Position numbers and translations under genes: made by a program | Source of the DNA: Phoronis australis | Taxonomy: Eukaryota > Phoronida > Phoronidae | NCBI GenBank assembly: GCA_002633005.1 | Contig: NMRA01000049.1 | Location: forward strand, 151,054-195,877 | DNA: 44,824 bases | Reading direction: 5' to 3' | Notes under the pieces: generated by a model | What the model was told of the DNA's origin: nothing | The model's input: only the letters and a program-made list of their open reading frames with translations | Databases searched by the model: none | Shown: piece by piece, positions 33,867-44,824 of the stretch | How positions within the stretch are numbered: position 1 is the stretch's first letter | How the letters are laid out: each line of letters starts with the position of its first letter

Positions 33867-35195
33867 GTGAGACATAAATCAAGATTAAAAACAAAACATT
33901 ATTTTGTAAACTGCCAGCCGAGTGCCGCCTTGGTGGATGAATCTTGTTAGTGGGGTCCCAGTTTCGTTAAAATGTACAGCATGTTGCATCGCCTACACGG
34001 TACAAAAACGCCAGGGCACCTAACCGAGCAAAATTGGTGTACGCAGATATTCTAGAGTGTATTATTGGAACACATGATGATAGCAACGAATGCCAAGAAA
34101 CCAAACAGTGAGACTAATTTTGACTAGAATCTAAGTGTTTTGAAGAACTTGTAGGCCGCCATTTGTGAATTATATACAATGACAACATGACTCGATCACC
34201 GCGATAGTTTAATGGTGACAAAAGTATTTGCACTTTTTCCGAAAGAAAATCCTAAGATTAATAAGTTTGTGTTAAATATCGTTATTTAAGAAACCATTGA
34301 TTGTGGTAAAAGAGTTTGTGGGACACTCGTTGTCCGCGGTCATAGTTGTCGCCAGCACTGTGTTCTACGATGGACATCGACTGATCATTTATTGAAGATT
34401 TCTAGAACTTTACAACCGTAACCATTCGGTCGAACCAATGTAGGATTTAGCTTTGACACGCCTAAAAACTCATGAAACTTTTTGGGGGTAAGATTCCTAG
34501 ACCGCGTACCCGGGGATAGCTAGCACGTCGAATTCATGAGGCATCTCATACTACTGAGGCTAACAGGTGGCGTATTCGTCAACCCAACGCCTAAACGAAC
34601 TAAGCCGGACTGTGACTAACACGTCCTTACTAATCAATTCACAAATTACGGAGAAAATAAATCTGAAACTAAATAAGGCGATCCAGATCCTCCCAAGGAT
34701 ACTATTGTTTCACGAAATGTAGAATAAACTTTATTTCTGTTTTTGTTGACAAAGGACGTTATTAAATCCGAAAATTTCAGTCGATCCATTCTTGTTTTAT
34801 TTACCTATTTATATTTTACAAATTACGGTAAATGCGCATGACCGTTAGCCGCGGTGGTGAAGAGGACCTTTTTCGTTAATTTCTCTCATAATGCGTCGAT
34901 TTTAAATAAGACCACTAATATTTGCTTTCTATCTTAAAAACTATCATTACTTGTGTTGTTTGTTTGCCTTCCTTATTGGTCGTTTTCGGTACTTTGACTC
35001 TCTATACGCCAAACAGGCGCGTTTTGATTTACGAGCGTCACTGTCTCATCAAATACACATTCGGCAAGCCCACGAATAGCAACTAGTTCACTTCTGTGAC
35101 GTCACCGGCCATTAGTCTTTGGTGTGAACAATGCACGTTTTCTCGTCCACTTGCGTGTAAATCCTGTTAGCATATGTCTATAATGTTCAGCGGAT
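33867..35195. other. Intergenic or intronic, nothing recognised
   Basis: Mixed-composition sequence without domain-bearing frames. A TGACGTCA (CRE-type palindrome) occurs at 35097-35104 without other promoter evidence. Confidence 0.35.
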
Positions 35196-35446
35196 CATGC
35201 GCGCACCCAGCCTTAGATATGGGGGTGGGGGGGGCTCGAATTCCCGACGTTGTGGACCATTTGCTAACAAAGGCGGACTAAAAAAAGGGAGCACCTCTGT
35301 GAATTGCGACTTTGCGCTTGTCAAGTTTAGTGGACTTTTGTCCCATTTTCTCGGACTTTTTGGCTCTCGGGTGCGGACCTTTTTGCCCACTTCGCCAATT
35401 GGGGGGCTCATTCGAGCCCCCGAGCCCCCGCTTGGGTGCGCGCATG
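35196..35446. mobile_element. MITE with CACCCAG ends, copy B
   Basis: Perfect 13 bp terminal inverted repeats: catgcgcgcaccc at 35196 and gggtgcgcgcatg ending 35446. They are flanked by the 5 bp direct repeat cggat (35191-35195 and 35447-35451), a likely target duplication. The interior shares cggacctttttgcccacttc with copy A at 24571-24803. Open frames crossing it on both strands are not genes. Confidence 0.85.
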
Positions 35447-35451
35447 CGGAT

Positions 35452-38378
35452 GCCTATCAGGCATAGGTGTGCGTATGCTTCTTGGTAGCCAGCCAGCTAG
35501 CTGTATGAAGACTGTCGTCAAAATACAGCTAGGTACCACTGTGTGTATTTCTTCCGTAGACCCCGAAATTGCACACAGCCAGGATAGTTCTGCTCGACAC
35601 CTTTCTGTGAAACTTGTATCAACATCTAAAGCTAAAAACCGGACGGGGTGCATGCAACATCTGGGAATCAACCGATACTCACCTTGCCCGTTACAGCTGT
35701 TTAACTGAAAAACAATGTAATGAACGTCATTTTCTTGCGTAACTCTCCGCCACTTCTAACAATGAAAAGTATGTCGTCGTTTCGAAAACAATACGCTCGT
35801 GTCACCCGCACGCGCCATTTCCTAAATTTTCGCGACAACTTCGGAAAAGCAAAATTTGTTCTGAAATTCGGTTTTTCGGTATCGGAATTCTAAAAAATTG
35901 TAATGAAGTGAAACCAGTTCCAATAATTTGTTGTGATGTGTACGCAAGCTCGTGAAAGAACAGCAGTTGATTGAAGAATCGGCGAAAAAAGAAACTGGCC
36001 AATAGGTGACGCAATATTTCATGGCGCCGAAAGCCGTCGCTAAAGATCGCTCCACAACTTTAGCACCAGAATAACGGTAGAACGCCATTTTTTCCAACAC
36101 TGTTAAATAATTTTGTTTACTCAAGGAAGACTGTAGTTTTTAATGACACTAATTTTGTGTCAGATTTTATCTTACCACTTTTTTACCCACATCGGTGCAA
36201 AGCTGTAGGTACTAGTATATTTATATACACCTATGTACCAAGGCTAGCTTCTTGGCCATGTAAAACATGTTGTCTAAGTAACAATTATTAGGAAACCCAT
36301 GTGTCCATGATTTTTGCCTTTTAGTTTTTGGTCACGGCAAATGAGACGAACATGTCACTGAAGGTCATTTTACTATCATAAATTGTAATTTGCAGCATTG
36401 AACTCTAGCCCTGGAATGCCAACTCTAGTTCGATCTCGCGCTGTTTGAGGTTCCGCCGCGCATGCTTGTCATTTGTTTGCATTTTTTGTTCCGGTGTTGA
36501 TAATTCCTATGGAATTTACTGCCACTGACACTTTTCGCAACTCCGCCGTTTTTCAACCAACTTGCAAAACCGTCATGTCATTAGAAAGTCCTTCATCAGT
36601 TCTGCATTACCTTAGTATTTGATATTATATCAGCTTCGCACAGTTGCGTGTTGTTAGTGTCGCCGTGTGTCAAAAAGCGGACATTATGATGGTGTGACTG
36701 AATGGCGGAAAAATTCAAAAGCTGGGATAGTCCGCTAAGATCGGGACAACTGTTAAGTATAATGTACGCTGTCAGCAGCATTAAGTGTTGAATTGGATTT
36801 TTACAAGGTAAACTTTGCATTTTTAAAATGTTAACCCACGGGTATAGGTAAGATAACTTTCACTGTCGAATTATCAAAAAGTACCTGGGCAACAGATAAA
36901 CTTTGCACAAATGAATTATTATAGAAACATTTGAAAACAGTAATATTTTATGCCAGCACAATCACACACACACTTAGCTTCCCAAATACGAGTATTTTTT
37001 TACAAACACATCTGCTAGCTGGTGGTGAACATTCCAGTTATAACTGTAGAACAAGCACTCGCAAGCTAAACGTCACTTCATTCTGTAAAATACAGTTCCA
37101 TGATGACTGCAGATAAAAATTTATATCAGAGGCCAAACTTTTCCCTGGTATCCGGTCAGGGCTACGGGTCGTTGCTAATAAAGAATGACCAATGTAATTG
37201 TCGGGTTTGTTGATTAATTTTGCCAGGAAATTGCTAGTTGTCTCTAACCGTAGCTCAAGAATCTCGCTTAATGAACAAGAATGTCAAAATGAATATTAAG
37301 CAATGAAATTAGGCTCGACTTGATAACTACAACACTTGATCAAACTCAAACGAGCAGACAGCCAGAAATTCACACTTTTGTTGACACTGCAAGCTCTCGC
37401 GACTATAGTCTCGTTGTCACAAGCTCTAATCAGAGACCGTACGAACGACATGCTAATATTCCTCTAAATGACGACTAATGAATGCTAAAGCAAGACGATT
37501 TTTGTTTTGTTCTATGGAATACTTTGGTCACGTGCAAGAGTTGGCATTCCAGTTGGCTAGAGTTCTACTGATGTTCGCAGGTCTGCACCCGAGTTGCGTT
37601 CCGTGTGATCTTGCAATTCCGCAAGTCACTTCTTGTATCCGTTGCATCTAAGAAGCTTGAAAAATGCGGCAGCGGCCAACGAGTTTCAATTCTCAATTAC
37701 ACGATAATCAGTTAGTCCAGGACTGATTACGATTAGTAGGACGCCGGGTACTCATAAAATATTCCATCACTAATGCGTACCGCGCGAACTACTGCATTTG
37801 TCATAATCTGGCGACTGATGTAATTAACTGGCAACGTTTTATCGGTCTCTTATTTTGGCAGAAGGGCGAGCAGAAGGGGTGCTATCTTAGGTCATGGCCC
37901 CCAACGGCGATAGGTCTCTTAGTTGTGCTGGCCTAGGCCTTTGATGAGTGCCAGACAACTTACCGGTACCGCGATATGTTCCGCAGATAAGCTTATATTC
38001 AGAAAATGAAAATTTTCAGGCGTTTTACCAACACCTCATAGGGGGCGCCCGGGCTTTTATTCGGAAAAGTTTTAGTAAGGGCGTGTGAACGGAAAGTTAT
38101 GGTTTTGGCTACGCACGTCTTGGTCTAGATTAATTAGAGCTTTCCTGACTTTGACATTTTTTGCTTAAAACTGTGTATTGAAATTTTATCTTAATAAATG
38201 CATAGTTCGCCACCACTTTGTTCGTTTTTATAAATTACTGCTCCACATAACTGAATTTGTGACTGAAAAACACGCCACTGTCGATCTGGACACGGCACTA
38301 TGCAGAAGTTGTGACAACAAATGAATGCCCATGGGCGTTTCATTGGGTGGGCTTGTCTACAATCTGCGGTAATCACAG
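35452..38378. other. Intergenic, no gene recognised
   Basis: Short frames on both strands (for example 35822-36124 minus, 36596-36820 minus) have no recognisable domain. No tRNA or rRNA-like segment was noticed, nor any defined repeat. Confidence 0.35.
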
Positions 38379-38484
38379 TGGCGGATTTGAGGGGGGACAA
38401 GGGGACTATGGGCCCCCTTAAAATTCTACCAGATTCCACTAATACTCTGCCTGTCTTAACTCAAAATCCTGGATCCGCTCCTGA
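38379..38484. mobile_element. MITE with GGCGGATTTGAGG / GGATCCGCTCCTG ends (copy 2)
   Basis: Left end gtggcggatttgaggggggac, right end aaaatcctggatccgctcctg, approximate inverses. Same family as 8611-8740 and 40230-40388. It is non-coding. Confidence 0.6.
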
Positions 38485-40139
38485 ATCATATACAAACACA
38501 CTAATTGCTACATGGGCGGTGGTAGTTCTAGGTATGCCACCTGACTACAGCGGTGTATAAAACCAGAAGCCACCAAAACAAAAATTAACAGACCGTGAAT
38601 AATACGTATGCTTACAAGGAAGTCACGCATTTCTAAAGATATGCGGGAATTTTCACCGCTCGCCCTTCTGAGCGGCTTGTACCAGAGCGCGGCGCCGAAA
38701 TCAGTCAAGTACAATTGTGAAGACCGCATTGCCGATGCGAGCAAGACCCAATTAAATGTAATTATCCGATCATAAACTGTATTAGACATCTCTGACTGTA
38801 CATAATGGCGAATTTTCAAAATGTGTTAACCACTAATTTTCGTTAAAAACGAACACCACGGTGGTATTCAGCTGAAATAAAACAACCAAGTACGGTTTTC
38901 GATTTTTAAAAATCGATGAACTACAACCATTGGGTACGATTGAAGATAAACTACCGCGCGTATTGGTATACTCGTTGGATATACAAACGCTGATCAGAGT
39001 TAGCAATATCACATGGATTCATTTTTTAATATTCTTTCAATCTCGTTTAACCAGATTTCTGACCAGGAAACACTGAGTTGTTGTGGCCACTTTTCAATTT
39101 TTATTACTGACAAAGAGCTAGAATAGTTATATAGTCAGTGCCACCGAAATTGTCCAGGGATTCCAAATCTTCAGTTTGGTTATCACCATATTTGCACTTT
39201 TGTATTATATTTTATGATTTAAATTCTAATAGAGATTAAACTTTAATGAAACGTGAAATGTTTAGTGTACCTGTAATGTGGTAAGTTTAGGGATGGGCTC
39301 ACAATGAACTTAACTAATTAAGTTTAGCTGACAATCAAAATCTACCGCTGTTTTGGTATACTTCAAGGTCAAAACTTAGATAAAAAGTTATCAACCCGTT
39401 CCCGGTAAGAAAAAAGACAAGTGGACAGAAGCATTAAAAATTAAATAAAAAAACCAATGTGAAACATATCATTCATTTGGGAAGTGGCTCTTTATGAAGA
39501 TAAACACAAGTTAACCTTTTTAGTAATTTTGTAATATTTATAATGTACCAAGTTAAAACAACTCTCCAGAGTTGCAGGCTATAACTCTGCAAATGTCAGA
39601 GAAGCCCAAATTGCCCGGGGGCTACTAACAACAACCATTGTTGAGCCAGAAATGCTAGCAATTACCTTTCCCCATCATACAAAGGGCATGCTGAATAGGC
39701 ATCGCAAAAGTTGTCTGGGGCTTAGGGAATCAGAGCGGTCACCATTGCAAGCGAGAAATTCTACACATGCTGATATAAAATCGGCAAAAACCTTCAAGCA
39801 TGAACGCATAACAAAAATACAAATACTTGTTGGCTTGTCAATGAACCTATTTGTAAGGCCCGATTGTTAAGTAAGCATGGGAAGATTCAGAGGGTCGGCA
39901 CTGGCTACTGGCGTGAATTGTCTCCGGAGTATGGCAGAGGGCCCCCTCAGTGCCGTCACACTCATGCTCATCGACGACGACTCTCTCGATAGCTCAGACC
40001 GTGTGTAGGCCTATTACGTTTGAGCTTTTTACTACGAACGTAGTTTGCATGTCAGCGAGTATTTCACACCGCTGTATGCATGAGTAACAACAACACGGCG
40101 TTCAAGATTCGCAGCGACACCAGAGACCGTAGAGACGTA
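38485..40139. other. Intergenic, no gene recognised
   Basis: The longest frame here (38508-38819, minus, 103 codons, with one hydrophobic run IIHGLLIFVLVASGFI) has no recognisable family and no splice support. I do not call it a gene. Confidence 0.3.
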
Positions 40140-40440
40140 GTTCATAATAAAGATAAAATGATAGAAAAATATAAAAACTGTGAGCAAAGAACAAAAAAAT
40201 GCCCAAAAGATTTACCAACTCAGTGGAGTACAGGCAGATCCAGGGTGGCGGGTCAAAGGGGTCTGGAACCCCATTTTCCTTGATTGTAGTGATATCAATG
40301 CTAGAATTTTCAAATTGTTGACTTGGGCCACCTTTCTTAAAAAATCATTATCCGACCCCCCCTTTAAAAAATCCTGGATATGACCCTGTTGGGTCGATAT
40401 TTGGGACAGTTTCATGTAAATGGGCACAGACACAACTGCT
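40140..40440. mobile_element. Degraded foldback element related to 2723-3796, split by a MITE
   Basis: The left part (about 40145-40190, aaagataaaatgatagaaaaat..ctgtgagcaaa) matches the arm at about 3268-3305. The right part (about 40385-40430, gatatttgggacagtttcatgtaa then gggcacagac) matches the arm near 3755-3796. The segment between is the MITE 40230-40388. Confidence 0.5.
40230..40388. mobile_element. MITE of the GGATCCAGG family (copy 3)
   Basis: Left end caggcagatccagggtgg, right end aaaaaatcctggatatgaccctg, with G-run and C-run just inside, as in 8611-8740 (which also shares a gatatca-ctagaat... interior in inverse orientation). It is inserted in the foldback relic. Confidence 0.6.
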
Positions 40441-41129
40441 TCAATCTAGAACGTCTTTAAGATGTGAAGTTTTGAAAGAAAGATCTACTAATTTCTCCAT
40501 TTTATTTTAAAACAAAGTTTGTGTGTTAAAAGCTTACATAATTAATTGTTAATTAATTGATATTAACACCTGGAATATTGGGGGAAGAAAGCTATCTCTG
40601 CCCCCAACCTTTCAATTGGTTGAGGGGCACCCCCCACTCCTATCTCTTCTTCAGCAGATCCATTTGATGTTTATTACGTTCCTGACCCCTCTGAACAAAA
40701 TCCTGCAGGTTCGGTACCTGCTCATTCTCCAATAACCTACTTTCATCTGCTCAGCTCTTATTACTGAGTCTCCCTCTTGCATATGATGTAGTCCTATTTC
40801 TCGTAATTTATATTACCTTTGCTGCCCAATTTTTTTCTTGGTTTACTCTATATTTTGCCTATGTGTATTTTCCATTACAGTGCTCGTGTTTTTTGTTTTC
40901 AACATTTTAAAAAGAGACAATTCACAGACAATTTTGAATTTGACAAACTAAGATCGGCCATAGTCAATGTCTTGCGTACTTCGTCGGCCCACACACACCC
41001 GCTAGGTGTCGCTACGGTCCATGACATAATGGCGGCGGCCTTGGTGAATAGTCTTGTTAGCGTCTTCACTGCACCCTGTTTACTAAAGTCTGTGCAAGGT
41101 GCAAGGCCCTGGTGAACGGTTGTCAAGTA
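40441..41129. other. Intergenic, no gene recognised
   Basis: A 98-codon plus-strand frame (40819-41115) is preceded by a fair acceptor (tttccattacag) but shows no domain and no donor. An internal ATGGCGGCGGCC near 41029 gives a short frame. I do not call it a gene. Confidence 0.3.
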
Positions 41130-41256
41130 TGACGTCATATACATACAACACTAGATGGCGCAACACAATCGTACGATTTTAGTCAGGCGCTCGGGAACTC
41201 TTATCAGCTTCGATTTGTCAGTTAGTGCCGGCTTTCGTTTGGAATCTCTGATCTCG
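41130..41256 (+). promoter_or_regulatory. Possible promoter and non-coding first exon
   Basis: A perfect CRE palindrome TGACGTCA (41130-41137) is followed by a relatively CG-rich stretch and a strong donor (ctcg|gtaagt, gt at 41257). That could be a short untranslated first exon of a gene continuing to the right. No coding exon follows that I can recognise, so this is speculative. Confidence 0.25.
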
Positions 41257-41343
41257 GTAAGTTGAATTTTGCTGTAAAACCTCTGAATATTGGCTCAAGA
41301 AATGCACGGATCCTGTGAGCATTTATTTGACAAAATCGACGCC

Positions 41344-41412
41344 GGTCACAGTTCCCGATCACATTTCCCAGTCACAGTTCCTGGTCACAGTTCCCGGTCA
41401 CACGGGTCACAG
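41344..41412 (+). repeat. Short tandem repeat, ggtcacagttccc unit
   Basis: Four to five imperfect units (ggtcacagttccc, gatcacatttccc, agtcacagttcct, ggtcacagttccc, ggtcacac) with a period of about 13 bp. Confidence 0.8.
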
Positions 41413-41603
41413 TGAACACTCTCGGGAGGTTGACCCGCTGACATTTTGTTTCAGTGTGATTGTGTCTGTGGCTGGTTAGTCATGTTAGTTGTATTTTTTA
41501 ACCAATCCACCAGATTTAGCCCCTACAAAATATTCTGTTCCCTGGCTTTGATTCGGAGAACAAATTTCTTAACGCAGGAGCCGACAAAAGGCATCATGAT
41601 TAC

Positions 41604-41687
41604 AGTGATTGCTAGGCAATGACCATCGCCTCTGTTATCCCGAAGCTTCGGGATAACAGAGGCGATGGTCATTGCCTAAGTGATTGC
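41604..41687. mobile_element. 66 bp perfect palindrome flanked by 9 bp direct repeats
   Basis: Bases 41613-41678 form a perfect palindrome with 33 bp arms and no loop. It starts taggcaatgacc, has centre cccgaagcttcggg, and ends ggtcattgccta. It is bracketed exactly by agtgattgc (41604-41612) and agtgattgc (41679-41687). The structure fits insertion of a terminal-repeat-only element with a 9 bp target duplication, or a templated snap-back insertion. A fold-back cloning or assembly artefact is possible, since the centre is a HindIII site and an N lies 170 bp away. Confidence 0.85.
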
Positions 41688-41836
41688 CTGATTCTCAATT
41701 ATTGAAAGACGGATTTATTTCCATAAGTTCCCAAATCTCTTTGAAAAGGTGACTTTTTGTTAAAAACTCTCTAAATTTAGGCCCTTTTTTCTGAATCCCC
41801 TCTCTAAAAGGGGTGAGTTCTAATTTTCCAGTTGCA

Positions 41837-41849
41837 CCCCCCCCCCCCN
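41837..41849 (+). repeat. C homopolymer ending in N
   Basis: Twelve C followed by N at 41849, then tccaaaatgacc. Probably a homopolymer length uncertainty in the assembly. Confidence 0.8.
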
Positions 41850-43416
41850 TCCAAAATGACCATGGCACAGCCCTCAACCTTGCTGCATGTGACCAGGTGA
41901 AGGGAGCGACTGTCATCAGCTGATTCTGCTACGTGGATTGCTTATTTGATGCCTCAATATGGATTATTTATGATATTTGGCACACTAGACCTCTCTCACC
42001 CAATTAAAAAAAAATGTTAAAGTTGAACCTACTTTTTTAATGCTTCTTGTTTCTACAAGCTTAGCCCCCAACACTAAATCCATGTAACTGCTTGTGAGAT
42101 ATTGCCTATTCTTTAGTATACCACTACTTCATTCTAATCATTGCATTGGATATCGATCAGAGACTCAAGAAAATGCTTAATCAGAGTCTATTGGGGTTGT
42201 CCAACCTTAAAATTGGGAATTCAAAAATGGCACATTTACGTATTGCCTGCGACTTGAGTTCATTAATCGAAAACTTGTGTAACAGTTGGTGTCCATCCTC
42301 TGAATTTTCCTGTCTGTCGAAAGGAGATTTGTATTTGCTATGTGATGTGATATGGCATGCCTTTTATTGAAAAATACCGAGCTAAGACACGATTGCCTCT
42401 TGGCAAGCGGCTTTGAAATGCCTGACTGTACGTTATGCCCGAAAGTCACATGGTACAGCACTCCTTCAGTCCTTCCCCCCTTCAGCAGAAGACTACAGAT
42501 CTCAGCATCACCCTCACCTGATTGAATTTGCCATCAGCTACAATCACCCGTATCCTGGATCCACCACACCATTCCACACAACAGAGTACATATCTCAGAG
42601 CGACACCCTAGCCGCATCCTGAAATTTGCTGTCATCTACACTCACCCATATCCTAGACTTTCCCTCAGTTATGCTCCCCTGGGGTGGGGGGTTGTCACCG
42701 TTTGTACACCTGGGACATCCATTGGGTAGATTGGATATTTACTGGGAACTAATTTAAATCCTAGTTGTTGGCGGTAAATTGCTCTGAAGGCAAATGACCT
42801 ATAGTCAAGTAAGTAAGTAATTTTTGGAGTGCTAAGTGAGAAGACTCAAAGCCTACTTTGTCTGATAATGAAAATTTGTTGAAATTTAAAGCATTTTGAG
42901 GTTTTTCATTCAATGTAATTGTTGCCTATACCGGTAGCCCTATCATGGAATATTATGCCTGTGCTGTGTATCTTAGTTCCTGGTCAACCAGGCTACTGCC
43001 AATCTGATAATTACATACCTACCTACTCTCGTTGCTATTACTAAGTAACTGTTACTTAATATAGTGTAGACAATTGGCATTGATTCCTCACCCTGACATT
43101 GATCAGCGACATTCTTAGGTCTTGCAGTAAATGTCTGGCTGCCTAGGCATTCCAGTTTAAGACATCAACCTCTTTTCATTAATTCAAGGGGTGTAAAAGT
43201 GGATGGAAATTTTGAGTGGCTAATGTTATTGGAGCCTAGAAAAATATCCAAAGTAGGCTAACGTCAAAACATCATACTCACAACCCACGCACATTTCTAA
43301 TCACGGTATATATATATTGTAGTTAGAGAAGTAATAAACTAAAATCTGTAGCTTTCTTGATATTGGGCTAAATACAGATACTTGTTCATGAGCAGGGATA
43401 TTCTTTACCAGGTTTA
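41850..43416. other. Intergenic, no gene recognised
   Basis: Contains a diverged direct repeat of about 110 bp period (42500-42555 against 42590-42660, sharing atctcag, caccc and tatccta/tatcctgga). Short frames have no recognised domain. Confidence 0.35.
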
Positions 43417-43833
43417 TTTACCTTGTGCTCTTTGGGTGCACCTGACGATAAAAACTGCGCCTTTTTTCAAAAAGTTGTGCCCATTTATGACATCTAAGTT
43501 TGTCATATGAATGTTGTGATGTTGTTCATCATCGCCATCATCATCATCGTCATCATCTTCGTCATCATCTCCATCGTTGTCTTTTCCGTTAATTTCGCCA
43601 AGTGTCGCACAAGACTGTAGCCTTTTTCTTACTGATTTCGGACTTCTACGTTCGTCATGTGTATGTTATTACTACTTCTTTTGTTCATCCTCGCCACCAT
43701 CGTCGTCATATTCGTCATCTTCGTCATCATCTTTATCGTCATCGTTTTGGTTAATTTCGCCAAGTTTCGTTTACCTTGTGCTCTTTGGGTGCACCTGACG
43801 ATAAAAACTGCGCCTTTTTTCAAAAAGTTGTGC
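43417..43833 (+). repeat. Exact 64 bp direct repeat bracketing a CAT/CGT-rich microsatellite region
   Basis: 43417-43480 and 43770-43833 are identical (tttaccttgtgctctttggg ... aaaaagttgtgc), 353 bp apart. Between them are two related blocks of tcatcatcgtc-type triplets, each followed by gttaatttcgccaagt. This indicates a recent tandem duplication of about 350 bp with microsatellite change. The Leu/Ile/Val-rich frame at 43657-43851 is triplet translation, not a gene. Confidence 0.85.
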
Positions 43834-44824
43834 TCAGCAGACTTAGTGTAATTAAAGTGGTAACGTGTGAAACAGAAACCCCCAGAACAATCGAAAAGAT
43901 AATAGTCGTGTTCATGTAAAAGCTGCATTTTGATTTAAAAATTCCATACAAAAAGGCAATCTGACAAAGACTTCAAACAGACTGTTCAGCTGTGGTGGAA
44001 TGAGAACACACTGGCTGTAAATTTACTAGAATCTTGCGTTTTTGGGAGAGTGTTGCGTTAATATGCTCCTGGGGGGCGCTCTGCTGCAATGTAATTGTGT
44101 TTTTTTATTTTTTATGTGCTAATGGCGCAAAGGTGAGGTCCAGGATATCCTGATGAGGTCTTATGACCTTAAGTACCTTGGTTGTGACTTGGGCTTGACT
44201 ACTAGTACTTTAGATGCTAGCTGAGTTGGAAAATGTTTGCGCATTACTTTTAAAGCAAAACTTGCTGGTGCTAAATACTATTTCAGAGTGTACCTGTATT
44301 GGGAAGTCAAAATATTAGACAATGTATGCCATTCTGAGCAAAATGAAGCCTTCTCTCTTCTAAACCTTAAAAAAATTTGACTCATGAAGGAATAATGGAT
44401 TCTAAAAAACACCTTGTGATTGGTTTTCCAGATTCAAAACCAATCAAAAATAGTAGAAAACAAGGATTCGGTGACTTAAAGTAGGGATTTTGAAACGGTG
44501 GCAGATTTATTCATGATTAATCACTTTCACTTTTTGACAAGGGTTATGAAATTATAGAAGCGACTTGACTGTGTCGTAATTGGTCTGAAACGAGCTGAGT
44601 GTAACGTCGTCGGTATACGACGTATAAAAACCAATTGAATGATATAAGAGTTATATTATCAAAGTATTCAGCATTAAAGCAAACGACATCCAAGTGATTA
44701 AAACACATGCAAGAAAACTATTTATACACGCTAAGAATATACGTCATAGTGACACGTGATTAACAGTCATACATTTAAGTGCTACCGGAACTATAAACAT
44801 CTGGTAGAAATTCAATACATGACA
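43834..44824. other. Intergenic, no gene recognised
   Basis: AT-rich sequence to the window end with no supported exon and no repeat that I can define. Confidence 0.4.

Noticed and set aside
43657-43851. Leu/Ile/Val-rich frame suggesting a membrane protein
   Set aside because: It is produced by the triplet microsatellite, and its end is the 64 bp duplicated segment.

Overview
This is animal nuclear DNA, AT-rich, with long introns, GT-AG splicing and many small mobile elements. The genes, the nested transposons and about 1.6% difference between two versions of one segment suggest a highly heterozygous marine invertebrate. I cannot decide between a lancelet, hemichordate, echinoderm, mollusc or another group. 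Two N bases (15726 and 41849) show it comes from an assembled scaffold.

Layout. (1) Positions 39-6941, plus strand: 3' part of a gene for a secreted cysteine-rich protein. A chitin-binding-like (CBM14/peritrophin-A) exon is followed by two exons encoding a Ly6/quiver-type three-finger domain; all junctions are phase 1. Its last intron holds a foldback transposon cluster (2723-3796) and a minisatellite of about 38-40 bp units (4405-5836) with a 450 bp interruption. (2) Positions 7180-9850, minus strand: a decayed non-LTR retrotransposon (endonuclease plus start of reverse transcriptase, TTGA-repeat tail) carrying a later MITE. (3) Positions 10398-13751, minus strand: complete NDUFB4 (complex I accessory subunit), three exons, 130 aa. 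(4) Positions 13752-13794: compact head-to-head promoter region with a near-perfect TCTCGCGAGA element. (5) Positions 14328-16657: one segment present twice around a single N. The copies differ by a 460 bp solo LTR with its 5 bp target duplication plus a 2 bp indel, which is what two unmerged haplotype contig ends would look like. (6) Positions 16516-28667, plus strand: complete Scm/SCMH1-family Polycomb gene, 11 coding exons, 599 aa, with two MBT repeats, a SLED domain and a C-terminal SAM domain. A TTAA-flanked 1.6 kb element and a MITE lie in its introns. (7) Positions 28668-44824: no gene I can establish. This stretch holds a degenerate repetitive region, several MITEs, one weak 5' exon candidate, one possible promoter/first exon and a striking 66 bp perfect palindrome flanked by 9 bp direct repeats.

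The genes do not form a pathway: one product is extracellular, one mitochondrial and one nuclear. NDUFB4 and Scm are divergent and probably share a promoter region. The most unusual items are the CBM14-like plus Ly6 domain combination, the palindromic micro-insertion, and the solo LTR (about 220 bp upstream of the Scm start exon) that is present in one haplotype copy and absent from the other.
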